The notes beneath the pieces were generated by a model that did not search any database, was not told the DNA's origin, and worked only from the letters and a program-made list of their open reading frames with translations. A program made the translations under genes and the position numbers. Below, in pieces: positions 8,021-17,632 of a stretch of 64,000 nucleotides of DNA (positions are counted from its first letter, which is position 1; every line of letters begins with the position of its first letter). Source of the stretch: Intestinibaculum porci (lineage in GTDB: Bacteria > Bacillota_I > Bacilli_A > Erysipelotrichales > Coprobacillaceae); NCBI RefSeq assembly GCF_003925875.1, contig NZ_AP019309.1, forward strand, positions 2,046,001 through 2,110,000, given 5' to 3'.

Positions 8021-9337
8021 CTACTTGTCGGCCTTTTTCTTCGCTTCAATGACTAAATCTTCTAATTTATAAATATCCTTTGGACTCATAAACAAGAAGA
8101 CCGCATTATCATACTGTGCTAATTTAGCGGCGTCTTCAGCGTTTTCCTTTACCACTTTAGCACGTGGAATATACTGCGTAATTTCCGTTACATCAATATC
8201 GATGCCTGGTTCCTTATGCGCATTGGCTGGGAAGTCGACAAAGTATGGGTAATCAGCAGTATCCATAACCTGAGCGAAGCGTTTCGCAAAACGTAACGCA
8301 CGTGAGAAACGGTCGGGCTGATAAACAGCTACGATCTTCTTGCCCGGATATCTGATCCGCGTTTCATCAATGACATATTTAATAGCCGTTGGATGATGGG
8401 CGTAGTCATCAACGAAGACACAGTCACCATATGTCTTTACCGTATAACGACGTTTCACGCCCTGGAAGGTTGCTAAATGTTCCTGGATAAACTTGGCATC
8501 CATACCTTCTAAGTAACCTAAAGTAATAACAGCTAAGGTATCATATAATGTATGGATTCCATAGAATGGTAAGACAAAATGACCGAAAAGTTCACCATGT
8601 GCATAAACGTCAAAAGCTAAACCTTTCTCATTATTAATGACATTACGCGCCTGGATATCATTGCCATCTTTTAAACCGAATTTAATCACCGGCTTAGTCC
8701 AGTTCATATGTGGTAAGTATGGATCATCACCCCAGATGACGATCTTCTTTTTCGCCCGATTGCCATAATCTTCAAAAGCCTGTTTATAGCTATCGAAAGT
8801 CTTATAGTAATCGACATGATCCCATTCCACATTGTTAATAAGGGCATAGTCATTATAGTAATGTTTGAAATGGTTTCTGAATTCATCTACTTCGGAAATG
8901 AAGTATTTGGCATCTTTGACCGCATAGCCAGTTCCATCACCGATTAAGACATTGGTTTTGTCATAATCTTTGAATAAGTGATAGCACATTCCTGTTGTTG
9001 TGGTTTTTCCATGCGTACCAGCGATCCCGATAGAAATAAAGTTATTAAAGAAGTCACCTAAGAATTCACAATAGTTCTGACAGATGACATTGGGATTGTC
9101 CTGAGCCGCGGCCACTTCCGGATTGGAACGATCGAAATCATTCCCGGTAATGACATGCATGCCGTCTTTGATATTATCCTTATTCCATGAATAAATAGGG
9201 ATATGTCTCTTTTTTAATTCGTCTTCAATAAAGATATACTGATCTATATCACTGCCGGCTACCTCATAGCCTAAATCATGAAGGATTTCCGCTAAGGAAG
9301 CCATACCGGAACCTTTAATTCCTACAAAATAATACAT
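8021..9337 (-). CDS. murC: UDP-N-acetylmuramate--L-alanine ligase
   Basis: Adds L-Ala to UDP-MurNAc in cytoplasmic peptidoglycan precursor synthesis. The Rossmann-like N-terminus YYFVGIKGSGMASLAEIL, the ATP loop GIAGTHGKTTTTGM near residues 104-117, the central ligase motif (NNVEWDHVDYY) and the C-terminal DDYAHHPTAI match MurC. The length of 438 residues is normal. The ATG at 9337 follows GAGGTGAA. It stands just upstream of the ytx-ccpA operon but has its own terminator. Confidence 0.96.
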   Translation of the reverse strand: MYYFVGIKGSGMASLAEILHDLGYEVAGSDIDQYIFIEDELKKRHIPIYSWNKDNIKDGMHVITGNDFDRSNPEVAAAQDNPNVICQNYCEFLGDFFNNFISIGIAGTHGKTTTTGMCYHLFKDYDKTNVLIGDGTGYAVKDAKYFISEVDEFRNHFKHYYNDYALINNVEWDHVDYYKTFDSYKQAFEDYGNRAKKKIVIWGDDPYLPHMNWTKPVIKFGLKDGNDIQARNVINNEKGLAFDVYAHGELFGHFVLPFYGIHTLYDTLAVITLGYLEGMDAKFIQEHLATFQGVKRRYTVKTYGDCVFVDDYAHHPTAIKYVIDETRIRYPGKKIVAVYQPDRFSRALRFAKRFAQVMDTADYPYFVDFPANAHKEPGIDIDVTEITQYIPRAKVVKENAEDAAKLAQYDNAVFLFMSPKDIYKLEDLVIEAKKKADK

Positions 9338-9392
9338 GTTTATTCACCTCAGTGTTATTTTAACACAAAACTATTTTAACGTCTCTATAAAA

Positions 9393-10115
9393 TTAGCTTA
9401 ACCAGATATGTAATACCGCAATCATCTCACGCGTAAAATAAGTTGGCAAAAGATACCAGGGCGTCGGCGCGGCTAAGTTATCATATGTCAGATGATTCTT
9501 CTTCGCGTAGTAGTCACTGCGGTATAAATGGAAGTCATTAGAAACAATAATGATATGCTCATTGAGATTCTTTTCACCTAAAAGAATAGACGTGTTTTTC
9601 ATATTCTCATAGGTATTTCTCGCTTCCTGTTCCATGACAATATGAGCACTATCCACACCTTCATAGACCATCTGACGACGCATATACTCCGCTTCACTCA
9701 TATATTCATCACGACCGGTGCCGCCGGTGACGACGACATACGCTTCAGGATGGTACTTCATATAAGCAACGGCAGTGTCAATGCGGCTCTGGGCTAATTG
9801 TGAGCCAACTTTACAGCCTAAGACAACTACGGTTCCTTCTTGACCTGGCCGTTTACTTGTTTGGGCGATCGCCAGCGCGCTGCTTGTCAGCATGACACAT
9901 ATCACCAGGCTTAAAGCGAGGACAAGCATGCCAAGTTTGGCATGCTTTAAAATAAGAAAACGATTGACCTGGTGGAAATGCCTTGCATAACTGTAAATGA
10001 GCATAAAAAGTAAAATACCGCAGACATTTCCGCTATTAAGCACATGCGCCGTGAACACTGGAATCAAATACCAGACCATCATGACAATACATAAGATTTG
10101 GACAACCATTCCCAT
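9393..10115 (-). CDS. YdcF/SanA-like (DUF218) membrane protein
   Basis: A 240-residue protein with about three N-terminal membrane segments (residues 1-85). A DUF218 domain follows, with the early motif VVLGCKVG, the block VVVTGGTGRDEYMSEAEYM and the later EARNTYENMKNTSILL. Family members (YdcF, SanA) are tied to envelope integrity, but the substrate is not settled. The ATG at 10115 has AAAGGAGG seven bases before it. It lies 12 bases after the M24 peptidase gene and is probably co-transcribed with it. Confidence 0.8.
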   Translation of the reverse strand: MGMVVQILCIVMMVWYLIPVFTAHVLNSGNVCGILLFMLIYSYARHFHQVNRFLILKHAKLGMLVLALSLVICVMLTSSALAIAQTSKRPGQEGTVVVLGCKVGSQLAQSRIDTAVAYMKYHPEAYVVVTGGTGRDEYMSEAEYMRRQMVYEGVDSAHIVMEQEARNTYENMKNTSILLGEKNLNEHIIIVSNDFHLYRSDYYAKKNHLTYDNLAAPTPWYLLPTYFTREMIAVLHIWLS

Positions 10116-10127
10116 TGTAAGCCTCCT

Positions 10128-11207
10128 TTACCCAAGGACCTGTAAGTCTTTGGGATAGTGGTTTAAGATTTTGACACCATCTTTCGTCACTAAGACTAAA
10201 TCTTCAATGCGGACACCAAACTCATGCGGTAAGTATACCCCTGGTTCAATGGAGAAGATCATCCCTTCTTCAGCGATAATATCGCTCGTCGCATTGACTT
10301 CTCCCGCTTCATGACATAAACGGCCAATAAAGTGGCCTAGACGATGGTTAAATTGAGGACCATAGCCGCCTTCTGTAATAATATCACGAGCAATGCGATC
10401 AATATCCGCTAAGCGGACCCCTGGTTTAATAGCTGCCTGAGCCGCTAACTGGGCTTTGAGTACGAGATTGTACACTTCTTTTTGCTTATCTGATACTTTC
10501 TTATAGAAGAATGTTCTCGTCATATCGCTGCAATAACCTTCATAAACGCAGCCCATATCAACGATAATACTATCTCCCTCTTTTAACATTGTCCCGTCAT
10601 TCATATGATGCGGATTCGCCCCATTTTCTCCATAACCGACAATCGGTTCAAAAGAATGATCCGTCGCGCCATAAGATTTATAAATGGCTAATAACTGAGG
10701 ATCCATTTCTTTTTCACTATATTGACCAGTAGAAAGCAAATCTTTCATTTGCGCCATCGCCTGATCATTAATTTCACTCGCTTTGATCATCAGTTCCTGT
10801 TCATGGACATCTTTAACCCCACGCACTAAATCGACGCAGGCACTGCCGACTTCATAAGTCGCTGATGTTTTATCCATTAACGGCAATAAGTAGCGCGCTG
10901 GCATATTTTTATCGACGCCGACATGCTTTGCGTCTTTTAAATAAGAAGCGATCAAAGCTAAGGAATCATCAGCATCAGAGAACCAGGTAATCGGCAGGCC
11001 AAGATCTTCATCTACATAAAAGAGCTGATTGAAGAAGAGGCGATGGTCCCCTTCCTGAGAAAGGGCCATCACATATGTACGTTCATGCGGATAGTTGAGA
11101 TAACCGATTAAATAATCAATCGTTTCTGGTTCGGTGATCAGAAAATGATCATAACCAAAATCAGCCATCCGTTTTAAAACGAGATTAATTCTCTTCTGAT
11201 TTAACAT
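10128..11207 (-). CDS. M24 metallopeptidase, Xaa-Pro dipeptidase/aminopeptidase type
   Basis: A 359-residue pita-bread peptidase. An N-terminal creatinase-like domain (residues 1-125) precedes the catalytic domain. The metal ligands are visible: Asp in IVDMGCVYEG and YCSDMTRTF, His in LGHFIGRLCHEAG, and Glu in FSIEPGVYLP and VRIEDLVLV. The expected activity is release of residues before proline from short peptides. The gene starts inside the end of aspS (23-base overlap), so it is the third gene of the hisS-aspS transcript. Confidence 0.88.
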   Translation of the reverse strand: MLNQKRINLVLKRMADFGYDHFLITEPETIDYLIGYLNYPHERTYVMALSQEGDHRLFFNQLFYVDEDLGLPITWFSDADDSLALIASYLKDAKHVGVDKNMPARYLLPLMDKTSATYEVGSACVDLVRGVKDVHEQELMIKASEINDQAMAQMKDLLSTGQYSEKEMDPQLLAIYKSYGATDHSFEPIVGYGENGANPHHMNDGTMLKEGDSIIVDMGCVYEGYCSDMTRTFFYKKVSDKQKEVYNLVLKAQLAAQAAIKPGVRLADIDRIARDIITEGGYGPQFNHRLGHFIGRLCHEAGEVNATSDIIAEEGMIFSIEPGVYLPHEFGVRIEDLVLVTKDGVKILNHYPKDLQVLG

Positions 11208-12951
11208 CTGCGCACACCTCGATGCCTAATTCTTCTAACTGTTCATCAGCGACAACGCCTGGTGCATCAGTGACTGGATCACTCGCGCTGGTATTTTTAG
11301 GGAAGGCAATAACATCTCTTAAGCTTTCGCTTTCCGTTAATAACATCGCGACACGGTCTAAGCCTAAAGCGAAACCGCCATGTGGTGGAGCCCCATACTG
11401 GAAGGCATCGACGAACCAGCCAAACTGACTGCGGATACGTTCCGGCGTAAAGCCTAACGCTTTAAACGCGCGATCCTGTAATTCTTCATCATAAATACGC
11501 TGACTGCCGCCGCCTAATTCGAAACCATTTAAGACGATATCATAAGCATCAGCTAAGCAGTGCGCTGGATCGGTATCGATCTTATCTAAATCAGATTCTT
11601 TTGGCCGTGTGAACGGATGATGCATCGCATAGTAACGACCTTCATCTTCACGATATTCAAACATCGGGAAATCCACGATCCATAAGAAATCAAAGGTATG
11701 TGGATCATATAATTTAAGTTCTTTCCCTAAGTGGTTACGGATCGCTGCTAACGCATCACAGACAACCATATAATGTGAATCGGCCACAAATAACAGTAAG
11801 TCATTATCATGAGCATCCATCGCTTCACATAAGCGTGCCATCTGCTCTTCATTGAAGAACTTCGCAATTGGACCTTTAGGACCTTCAGCGGTTATCTTTA
11901 ACCAAGCTAAGCCTTTGGCTTTATATTTCTTCGCAATTTCACCTAAGGCATCAATCTTCTTACGTGAGAAGTTGCCCGCTTCCCCTTTCACATTGATCCC
12001 TTTGACATGACCGTTGGCGTCTATTGCGCTCTTGAATACGGCAAAATCAACATCTTTAACCGTTTCATTTAAGTTCACTAATTCTAAGCCAAAACGAGTA
12101 TCTGGTTTATCAATCCCGTATTTTTCCATCGCATCATGCCAAGTCATACGGCGTAATGGTAAATCGATATCAATACCTTTGACATCATGCATAATTTTAG
12201 CGACTAACCGTTCGCCTAAATCTAAGATCTGATCTGTATCCATGAAAGACATTTCAACATCGACCTGCGTGAACTCTGGCTGACGGTCCGCACGTAAGTC
12301 TTCATCACGGAAACATCTGGCAATCTGATAATACTTTTCAAAACCAGACACCATCAATAACTGTTTGAATAACTGTGGTGACTGAGGCAGAGCGTAAAAT
12401 TCTCCTTTATGCACACGTGATGGCACTAAGAAGTCACGTGCCCCTTCTGGTGTCGATCTGTTTAAGTAAGGTGTTTCAATTTCTACGAAGTCTTCGTTAT
12501 CTAAAAATTCATGAATCGATTTCACAATCTTCGCACGAGTGATAATTTTGTTTTGTAAAACTGGTCGACGTAAGTCAAGATAACGGTATTTCATACGGGT
12601 TTCTTCACTTGCATCTGTCTCATCAGCGACGATAATTGGTGGCTGTTTCGCCTTGTTAATAACCTTGAATTCTGACACTTCAATTTCAATATCCCCGGTT
12701 GGCATCTTTGGGTTTTTAGAACTACGTTCTAAGACCTTGCCTGTTACCTGTAAGATATATTCATTTTTAACATCTTTGATTGCATCATTGAAGTTTTCTC
12801 CAAAGACGCACTGCGTGATCCCATAACGGTCACGTAAGTCCACGAAAGCAATTGCCCCCATGTTTCTCTTTTTCGCAACCCAGCCAATTAAAGTGACCGT
12901 TTTTCCTGCATCAGCTAACCGTAATTCACCATTGTTATGTGTACGTTTCAT
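11185..12951 (-). CDS. aspS: Aspartyl-tRNA synthetase
   Basis: Class II synthetase charging tRNA-Asp. It has an N-terminal OB fold (residues 1-100, TVTLIGWVAKKRNMGAIAFV), motif 2 around FRDEDLRADRQPEFTQ, a bacterial GAD insertion, and motif 3 GFALGLDRVAMLL near the C-terminus. At 588 residues it is the full bacterial form. The start overlaps the hisS stop as TAATG (12949-12953). It shares the T-box leader with hisS, and the leader's best specifier codon is in fact Asp. Confidence 0.97.
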   Translation of the reverse strand: MKRTHNNGELRLADAGKTVTLIGWVAKKRNMGAIAFVDLRDRYGITQCVFGENFNDAIKDVKNEYILQVTGKVLERSSKNPKMPTGDIEIEVSEFKVINKAKQPPIIVADETDASEETRMKYRYLDLRRPVLQNKIITRAKIVKSIHEFLDNEDFVEIETPYLNRSTPEGARDFLVPSRVHKGEFYALPQSPQLFKQLLMVSGFEKYYQIARCFRDEDLRADRQPEFTQVDVEMSFMDTDQILDLGERLVAKIMHDVKGIDIDLPLRRMTWHDAMEKYGIDKPDTRFGLELVNLNETVKDVDFAVFKSAIDANGHVKGINVKGEAGNFSRKKIDALGEIAKKYKAKGLAWLKITAEGPKGPIAKFFNEEQMARLCEAMDAHDNDLLLFVADSHYMVVCDALAAIRNHLGKELKLYDPHTFDFLWIVDFPMFEYREDEGRYYAMHHPFTRPKESDLDKIDTDPAHCLADAYDIVLNGFELGGGSQRIYDEELQDRAFKALGFTPERIRSQFGWFVDAFQYGAPPHGGFALGLDRVAMLLTESESLRDVIAFPKNTSASDPVTDAPGVVADEQLEELGIEVCADVKSEEN

Positions 12952-14222
12952 TACTCTAAACCTAAGCCTTTCTCTAATGTTTTCACAATATCTTCAAAAG
13001 CAACTTTCGTCTGCTCTTTGGTGCGATTGTTTTTCATCTGGACAAATTCGCCCTGAACTTCTTCTTCCCCTAAAATAATGGAATAAGCAGCTTTGAAACG
13101 ATCAGCCGATTTAAACTGACCTTTTAAACCTCTTGAGGCATAATCCATATCCGTCGCAAAGCCATTAGCTCTTAACATCGCCACAATCTGCATTGCGACA
13201 TCTTTCGCCTCATCACCAAGCGGCATAACATAAGCATCAATGCCCGCCGTTTCTTCTTCATCCGCTCCTTCTAAGGCAATCATTAAGCGTTCCATACCGA
13301 AGGCAAAACCTACACCAGGCGTTGCTGGACCGCCTAATTCTTCCACTAAACCATTGTAACGGCCGCCGCCGCCAACCGTCGACCCAGAGCCTAATTTTGG
13401 ATCATCAGAGATGATTTCAAAAACAGTATGAGAATAGTAGTCAAGACCACGCACTAAGTTGGTATCAATGACATAGTCTACTTCTAACATATCTAATAAT
13501 TCACACACTTTATCAAAATGCGCTTTCGCGCTGTCCGTTAAGAAATCAATCGTCTTAGGAGCGCTTTTCATCGCTGGATGATGCGCATCGACTTTACAGT
13601 CTAAAATACGTAATGGGTTCTTATCAAAACGAGCCTGACAGTCACTGCATAATTCTCCTAAAACCGGTCTGAAGTGATCCTGCAGCGCTGCTCTGTAGGC
13701 ATCGCGGGAATCGGCATCCCCTAACGTATTGAGGTGTAAAGTCACATTCTTTAAACCTAGCGCTTTAACAACGGTTAATGCCATCATCATACATTCCACG
13801 TCAACATAAGGGCTTTCCACCCCTAACATTTCCACCCCAAACTGATGGAACTGGCGCTGACGGCCATTTTGTGGACGTTCATAACGGAACATTGGTCCCA
13901 TGTAGAATACTTTTGTCAGTTTTTCTGGTAAAGCATACATTTTGTTTTCGACATATGCGCGGGCAATGCCAGCTGTCCCTTCTGGACGTAAAGTCATCAG
14001 ACGGCCTTTACGATCACTAAATGTATACATTTCTTTGGTCACGACATCCGATGTGTCGCCGACCGCACGATTGAATAATTCCGTGTGTTCAAAAATCGGT
14101 GTACGCATTTCTCGTACGTGGTAATTAGAAGCCACGGTTCTTAAAATTCTTTCGAGTTTTTCCCACTTTTCACAGGAATCAGGAAGAATATCCACGGTTC
14201 CTCTTGGTGCACTGTATTTCAT
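12951..14222 (-). CDS. hisS: Histidyl-tRNA synthetase
   Basis: Class II synthetase charging tRNA-His. Motif 1 begins APRGTVDILPD. Motif 2 is MFRYERPQNGRQRQFHQFG. The histidine-A motif LVRGLDYYSHTVFE and motif 3 GVGFAFGMERL are all present. The length is 423 residues. The ATG at 14222 follows AAAGGAGATATT; five upstream codons in the open frame belong to the leader. The order hisS-aspS behind one T-box is common in Firmicutes. Confidence 0.97.
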   Translation of the reverse strand: MKYSAPRGTVDILPDSCEKWEKLERILRTVASNYHVREMRTPIFEHTELFNRAVGDTSDVVTKEMYTFSDRKGRLMTLRPEGTAGIARAYVENKMYALPEKLTKVFYMGPMFRYERPQNGRQRQFHQFGVEMLGVESPYVDVECMMMALTVVKALGLKNVTLHLNTLGDADSRDAYRAALQDHFRPVLGELCSDCQARFDKNPLRILDCKVDAHHPAMKSAPKTIDFLTDSAKAHFDKVCELLDMLEVDYVIDTNLVRGLDYYSHTVFEIISDDPKLGSGSTVGGGGRYNGLVEELGGPATPGVGFAFGMERLMIALEGADEEETAGIDAYVMPLGDEAKDVAMQIVAMLRANGFATDMDYASRGLKGQFKSADRFKAAYSIILGEEEVQGEFVQMKNNRTKEQTKVAFEDIVKTLEKGLGLE

Positions 14223-14229
14223 AATATCT

Positions 14230-14440
14230 CCTTTCAAATAAAAAGACGCCCTTTTCTAAGGACGTCATACTCTCATATTACGCGGTACCACCTTAGTTCA
14301 TGTTGCCATGCCCTCTCCGTTAACGCTGGAAAGCGTGCTTGCGCATTCTCCAAAGTGTCCCATAGTGTCCTTATCATCATTTCCACCAGCCATGATGTCT
14401 CTATCATAATTCAACTATTTAATCTTCTTCTCAGAATCTG
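14230..14440 (-). promoter_or_regulatory. T-box leader of hisS-aspS, specifier probably GAC (Asp)
   Basis: The T-box core AGGTGGTACCGCG lies at about 14281-14293 (minus strand). It is followed by the terminator GACGTCCTT...AAGGGCGTC with a T run. Aligning the 3' side of stem I with the tyrS leader (codon followed by ACTT and a GGAG block) places GAC at 14359-14357. The His codon CAC overlaps it at 14357-14355. The discriminator-pairing base is U, which does not suit the C73 of tRNA-His but can wobble with the G73 of tRNA-Asp. Confidence 0.88.
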
Positions 14441-14445
14441 GTTTG

Positions 14446-14474
14446 ATTATAAAACAAGTCCCCTTTAAAATCAA
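14446..14474 (-). promoter_or_regulatory. Promoter of the hisS-aspS T-box transcript
   Basis: TTGATT (14474-14469), a 17-base spacer and a perfect TATAAT (14451-14446). Confidence 0.8.
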
Positions 14475-14483
14475 CTAAAAACA

Positions 14484-14510
14484 GGCAAGCGCCACTTGGC
14501 GCTTGCCCCT
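14484..14510 (-). terminator. Terminator after the Ig-like protein gene
   Basis: GGCAAGCGCCA, a short loop and TGGCGCTTGCC followed by TGTTTTT on the minus strand. Confidence 0.85.
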
Positions 14511-14516
14511 TATGAT

Positions 14517-15419
14517 CTATAAAACATTCTCACTATTGCTCCAGACAATGCCATTGACCTTCTTATGCGCGTCAAAATAGAAGATCTTATACCACATATG
14601 CCCCTTCAGCTTCGCAAAGTAAATCACCTTGAGATAAGCGCGGCTTGATGGTACATTATGATACGCATCATTGGCAAAATCAGCCTGATCACTAAAAGTG
14701 ATACGATAGGTTGTTTCGCCATACGCTTTCCACAGATCAGATAAACGAGAGCCCATTACAATCCCGCGATCATCCTGCGGATCATTGGTATTGTCCTCAT
14801 TGAAATACCAGTAATAGCTGCGTCCATGCGCTTTCGTATACTCGAAATAATGCGAGTAGCCATCAAGTTTAGAGGTGTTTTTGACATAAAAATCATTGTA
14901 CGTTAAAGCCTTTACGGTCGTGATCGTACATGTATAGGTTTCCCCTTTCACTTTGGCTTTAATCGTCCCCGTCCCGGGCTTTAATGCCTTGATCGCACAA
15001 AAGTCCTTATAAGCGGTCAGCTTAAAAAGTTTCTTGTTAGCTGACCATTTCGGGACACTCCCCCAGAGCTTGCTGACTTCTAAATACGTCGTGTTCCCGA
15101 CAAAGGAATACACGCGCTGCCGATCCAAGTGGGAGCGTAAAACGCTCACCCGCGCCTTATAGTGTCGCCCTTGAATGGTGGCGACAAGCGTTGTTGTGCC
15201 GGCCTTAAGACCGGTCACTACCCCTTTATCATTCACGGTGGCGATGCGGGGATTCTTAATGCTCCAGGTGACGGGATCCTGATTATTTTTCATCTTAAAC
15301 GTGTAGCGGTTGCCAACATATAATTTCATGGCTGAGACATTGAGCTGTGGTGTAGCGGCATATAAAGGAGTGGGGCTGCTTAAGATCATAAGTAATGATA
15401 AAACAAGTGTTTTTTTCAT
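14517..15419 (-). CDS. Secreted protein with Ig-like (BIG2) domain
   Basis: A 300-residue exported protein. The signal peptide is residues 1-22 (KKTLVLSLLMILSSPTPLYA). A BIG2-type Ig-like domain follows at about 23-95 (LNVSAMKLYVGNRYTF, WSIKNPRIATVNDKGVVTGL, AGTTTLVA), then a second, weaker repeat. The C-terminal 130 residues are of no recognised family (YYWYFNEDNTNDPQDDRGIV). The ATG at 15419 has GGAG eight bases before it; upstream in-frame codons are not needed. The likely place is the cell surface; the ligand is unknown. Confidence 0.7.
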   Translation of the reverse strand: MKKTLVLSLLMILSSPTPLYAATPQLNVSAMKLYVGNRYTFKMKNNQDPVTWSIKNPRIATVNDKGVVTGLKAGTTTLVATIQGRHYKARVSVLRSHLDRQRVYSFVGNTTYLEVSKLWGSVPKWSANKKLFKLTAYKDFCAIKALKPGTGTIKAKVKGETYTCTITTVKALTYNDFYVKNTSKLDGYSHYFEYTKAHGRSYYWYFNEDNTNDPQDDRGIVMGSRLSDLWKAYGETTYRITFSDQADFANDAYHNVPSSRAYLKVIYFAKLKGHMWYKIFYFDAHKKVNGIVWSNSENVL

Positions 15420-15523
15420 ATGCATTTCTCCTTCATAAGATAAGATCGACGCTTTTCCTGCTTTCATCGTTTCATATTATTATGTTATTGTTTTAAAAAT
15501 AATATGGGAAATTGTGGGAATAT

Positions 15524-15547
15524 AAAAAGGACTCTATGAGTCCTTAT
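15524..15547 (-). terminator. Terminator after fbp
   Basis: AAGGACTC, loop ATA, GAGTCCTT then TTTATATT on the minus strand, abutting the fbp stop. Confidence 0.8.
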
Positions 15548-17493
15548 TAAGGTAATGTTGTGTACGACAGATCCGTCTCTAACTGGTGCTCTTTAATCAC
15601 ACCGCTCTTATAAGCTTCCACTAATTCTAATAAATCACGGATCTGACTGCGTAAGGCCGCACCGTTGTCCGTCTCGGCGACGCGTAAGCGATGGTGCATA
15701 TATTCCACCACTTCAATACTCGGTGTGTTATCCCCGCCACGCACGAAATCATGATGTTCAGCTAAGGCTAAGTGATGGGAATTAAAGATCAGGGTATAGC
15801 CGGCGATCCCGGTTTTAGAATGATAGGCCTTTGAGATGCCGCCATCAATGACAAAGACTTTGCCATGAGCACGAATCGGCTTTTCGCCTTTCTTCACTTT
15901 GACAGGGACATGGCCATTGACAATATGACCCGTTTGCGGATCAATACCAAACTCCTTCAGGATGAGATCCGCATATTCTTCCTGTTTGCTCAATGAATAA
16001 TAGGCATTGTAGTTTTCCACATGCGTTTTTACATCTTCAATCAGGCAGTGTTCAAAGGTACTCATCTTATCTTTGCCAAATAATGGTGAAGCAGGACCGC
16101 ACCAAAGATAATAAAAAATATCCGTGGCATAAACATCCTGACTAAAATAGGCCTGTCGCGCTTTGCGTTCGAAGTAGTCCATCAAGGCTTTGCCGGAATA
16201 AGGGCCTTCTAAGGTTTCGACCGTCGCAAAACTGCCATCTTCATTCATCGGAATACAGCCATGGAATAACAGATTGCCATTAATGACCTTGTACATCGAG
16301 CCGTTGGTAAAGAAGAATTCAATATGTTTCTTGAGGACATCACTATGGGTAAAGCTGTACACAAGAGAATCCATCAGAGAGCTCTCTTCTGGGGTGAGAG
16401 CATACGGATGGGCTGGATCAATAGTGGGAAAATGACCATCTTTAAGCGGATAAGTGACACCTGCAATGGTCACTGTTTTCTTGTCATAGTCAATCGCCTC
16501 TAGCAGCAAGCGATGATCTAAGTGATATTCCGGATGACGGCCGATCATCTGCCCTTCTAGTTTAAGCATAATGATGGTAATGGCTTTACACATCTTGGCC
16601 GCTAAACGTAAATCCACCTGATCGGAAATATTACGATCAAAAAGATGAGGCATAAAGCAGTCACATGGATCATCCCCATACATTTTGCCGGCAAATTCGG
16701 ATAAAGGACGAATATTAATGCCATAGCCATCTTCAATAACATCAAATGAGTTATAGTTGGTCGCAATACGTAACACGCTCGCCACGCAGAGCGGATTGCC
16801 AGCCGCCGCCCCCATCCAGTGGGCATCATGATTGCCCCATTCAATATCAACATCATGGAAACGAATGAGCTCTTTCATGATCTTATCAGCATGGGGACCA
16901 CGATCAAAAATATCACCGATAATATGAATAGCATCAATGGTTAAATTCTGAATCAAATGGGATAAAGCCACAATCATTTCTTCGCCTAAACCCGTTTCAA
17001 TAATGCCATTAAGAATTTCCTGGTGGTACAGTTTCTTATCCGGATCACTGGCATCAATATGCAGCAGTTCATTAATGACATAGGCATATTCACTTGGAAT
17101 CTTCCGATAGACCTTCGTGCGGGTATATTTTGATGAGACAACTTTGCAGACGGCAATCAAACGATTGATCGTGGTCTTCTGCCAGCCCTGCTCATCTTCA
17201 TCATGATTTGTCGATAGACCATGACGCGGATAATAAATCAGATTGGCGAGATCCGCTTTCTCTTTAGGAGAAAGCAGATCCCCAAAGGTTTCATTAATTT
17301 TATAAAGAACAACACCGGAAGAACTTTTCATCATGTAAATGAAAGCTTCACTTTCGCCATGTAAATCAGAAAAGAAATATTCGGTGCCTTTCGGTAAAGC
17401 TAAAATGGATTTGAGATTGATGATTTTGGTACTCGCCGCTTCCTTGGTAGGATACTGACGGCTTAATAATTTTAAGTAATCTAAATCACGCAT
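15547..17493 (-). CDS. fbp: Class III fructose-1,6-bisphosphatase
   Basis: Gluconeogenic removal of the 1-phosphate of fructose-1,6-bisphosphate. The 648-residue length and the metallophosphatase motifs identify the Bacillus YydE-type class III enzyme: FFSDLHGES near residues 41-50, HIIGDIFDRGPHADKI and the following EWGNHDAHWMGA, NGHVPVKVKKGE, and FVIDGGISKAYHSKTGIAGYT. The ATG at 17493 follows AAGGAGGCGATTCTT. It has its own promoter and terminator and is therefore a single-gene unit. Confidence 0.95.
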   Translation of the reverse strand: MRDLDYLKLLSRQYPTKEAASTKIINLKSILALPKGTEYFFSDLHGESEAFIYMMKSSSGVVLYKINETFGDLLSPKEKADLANLIYYPRHGLSTNHDEDEQGWQKTTINRLIAVCKVVSSKYTRTKVYRKIPSEYAYVINELLHIDASDPDKKLYHQEILNGIIETGLGEEMIVALSHLIQNLTIDAIHIIGDIFDRGPHADKIMKELIRFHDVDIEWGNHDAHWMGAAAGNPLCVASVLRIATNYNSFDVIEDGYGINIRPLSEFAGKMYGDDPCDCFMPHLFDRNISDQVDLRLAAKMCKAITIIMLKLEGQMIGRHPEYHLDHRLLLEAIDYDKKTVTIAGVTYPLKDGHFPTIDPAHPYALTPEESSLMDSLVYSFTHSDVLKKHIEFFFTNGSMYKVINGNLLFHGCIPMNEDGSFATVETLEGPYSGKALMDYFERKARQAYFSQDVYATDIFYYLWCGPASPLFGKDKMSTFEHCLIEDVKTHVENYNAYYSLSKQEEYADLILKEFGIDPQTGHIVNGHVPVKVKKGEKPIRAHGKVFVIDGGISKAYHSKTGIAGYTLIFNSHHLALAEHHDFVRGGDNTPSIEVVEYMHHRLRVAETDNGAALRSQIRDLLELVEAYKSGVIKEHQLETDLSYTTLP

Positions 17494-17514
17494 AAGAATC
17501 GCCTCCTTGGCTTC

Positions 17515-17542
17515 ATTGTACTAAGAATCAAAAGCTTTGCAA
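17515..17542 (-). promoter_or_regulatory. fbp promoter
   Basis: TTGCAA (17542-17537), a 16-base spacer and TACAAT (17520-17515). Confidence 0.7.
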
Positions 17543-17606
17543 GATCCATTCGCGAATTTTACAAATTCCTTACAATCCAAGCGTTACCATCCCAAATTTT
17601 CCCATC

Positions 17607-17632
17607 AGAAAAAGGATGATTGCTCATCCTTT
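17607..17632 (-). terminator. Terminator after the relA-linked membrane protein gene
   Basis: AAAGGATGA, loop GCAA, TCATCCTTT then TTCTG on the minus strand. Confidence 0.75.

Noticed and set aside
17572-17590. cre-like AACGCTTGG upstream of fbp
   Set aside because: Two mismatches at conserved positions and located upstream of the promoter; too weak to list.
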